Below, piece by piece: positions 63,415-64,000 of a stretch of 64,000 nt of DNA (position 1 is the first letter of the stretch; each line of letters opens with the position of its first letter). Below the pieces are notes generated by a model. It worked only from the letters and a program-made list of their open reading frames with translations. It was not told the DNA's origin and did no database searches. Source of the DNA: Microbacterium sp. 10M-3C3 (lineage in GTDB: Bacteria > Actinomycetota > Actinomycetes > Actinomycetales > Microbacteriaceae); assembly GCF_003931875.1 (NCBI RefSeq), contig NZ_CP034245.1, positions 3,323,847-3,387,846 on the forward strand, written 5' to 3'. Made by a program: the position numbers and the translations under genes.

Positions 63415-63749
63415 GCGGCCGCCTTCCGTCGCAGGCAGCGCTGCACGTCGTCGCGGAGTGCCGCGTAGTCGGCGGATGCAGCGCCCGGCAGCGCGCGGAT
63501 CACCACGTCTGCCCCGGGGCGCACCCACGGCAGAGCTTCGGCCGTGATCGCCTTCAGCCGACGCCGCACGGTGTTACGGACGACGGCGGTGCCGACCTGG
63601 CGACTCACGATGAAGCCGAACCGAGCCTGCGAGGATCCACCGGCGTCTCCGACGTACGTGACGGTGTGCGCACCCGCACACCGAGCACCCCGCCGGACGA
63701 CGACCTTGTAATCCGATCCGCGGGTGAGTCGGTTCGGCTTCGCGAGCAC
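63411..63749 (-). CDS. rnpA: ribonuclease P protein component
   Basis: 112 residues. RLTRGSDYKVVVRRGARC and the RNR helix VGTAVVRNTVRRRLKAI. Binds M1 RNA to mature tRNA 5' ends. GTG start, 6 bp after rpmH. Confidence 0.96.
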   Translation of the reverse strand: MLAKPNRLTRGSDYKVVVRRGARCAGAHTVTYVGDAGGSSQARFGFIVSRQVGTAVVRNTVRRRLKAITAEALPWVRPGADVVIRALPGAASADYAALRDDVQRCLRRKAAA

Positions 63750-63755
63750 CTGCGG

Positions 63756-63893
63756 TCAGGCGGACAGCTCGGTGCGCCCCTTGGCGCGACGAGCGGAGAG
63801 GATGGCGCGGCCGGCGCGGGTGCGCATACGGGCGCGGAAACCGTGCTTCTTGGCGCGACGACGGTTGTTGGGCTGGAACGTACGCTTGCTCAT
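63756..63893 (-). CDS. rpmH: 50S ribosomal protein L34
   Basis: 45 residues, too short for most ORF lists: starts [18 protein letters not shown] and ends [16 protein letters not shown], the full L34. Heads the rpmH-rnpA-yidD-yidC-khpB-rsmG run, which places dnaA and oriC just beyond the right edge. Confidence 0.98.
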   Translation of the reverse strand: MSKRTFQPNNRRRAKKHGFRARMRTRAGRAILSARRAKGRTELSA

Positions 63894-64000
63894 GAGATCA
63901 CTTCCGGAGGTGTGTCGCCCGGGAGCTCAGGGCCGGGGACGGATCTGTCGGGACTGCCGTTACGGCATAAGTCAACCGACTAAGGCTACGTCGCGCGCCG

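Overview
The window is high-GC, gene-dense actinobacterial chromosome. The family is most likely Microbacteriaceae, probably Microbacterium or a close relative. That placement rests on base and codon use, the gene set, and the order of the right-hand end: cca, murJ, trxB, trxA, parB, parA, rsmG, khpB, yidC, yidD, rnpA, rpmH. This order normally leads into dnaA and oriC, so the origin should lie just beyond the right edge. I saw no rRNA, tRNA or CRISPR array.

Layout. 1-4650: a truncated 2-oxoacid dehydrogenase E1 alpha gene coupled to hisC, a small holin-4-like membrane protein, a two-gene unit (small helical protein plus lipase-like hydrolase) and a low-molecular-weight phosphatase. 4677-8100: purB, then three copies of an approximately 204 bp palindrome-bearing repeat, one split by an IS256-family element. 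8096-14603: small membrane proteins, zinc alcohol dehydrogenases, a lipoprotein sugar-dehydrogenase-like beta propeller, and a regulator/SDR pair. 14702-21005: a carbohydrate uptake operon (binding protein, two permeases, GH13 alpha-glucosidase) with a divergent ROK regulator. 21200-28679: amidohydrolase/GNAT, AhpD-like and SnoaL-like genes with a LysR regulator, a peptidase-E-like protein, and a UbiA prenyltransferase/CrtD-like carotenoid pair. 28680-35841: dnaB and the rpsF-ssb-rpsR-rplI operon. Between rplI and dnaB lie two surface-protein genes, one a wall-anchored protein with eight chaplin-like repeats, and an AT-rich DnaA-box cluster. 35842-49209: unknown proteins, a hydroxybutyrate-dehydrogenase-like/MFS pair with a LysR regulator, an aldehyde dehydrogenase/DUF779 pair near GAF and TetR regulators, and redox enzymes with their regulators. 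49403-63893: the origin-proximal housekeeping block, with four parS sites around parA and rsmG.

Most operons show 1-4 bp ATGA/GTGA/TGATG start-stop overlaps, implying translational coupling. A recurring feature is long imperfect palindromes in intergenic DNA. Several sequence families can be told apart, and two of them occur as matched pairs on either side of a gene module. The points that most deserve a second look are the chaplin-like protein and its location, the DnaA-box cluster 33 kb from the expected origin, a run of perfect hairpins downstream of dnaB that may be a structured RNA, the paired palindromes, and a prenyltransferase gene whose best start codon is ATC.
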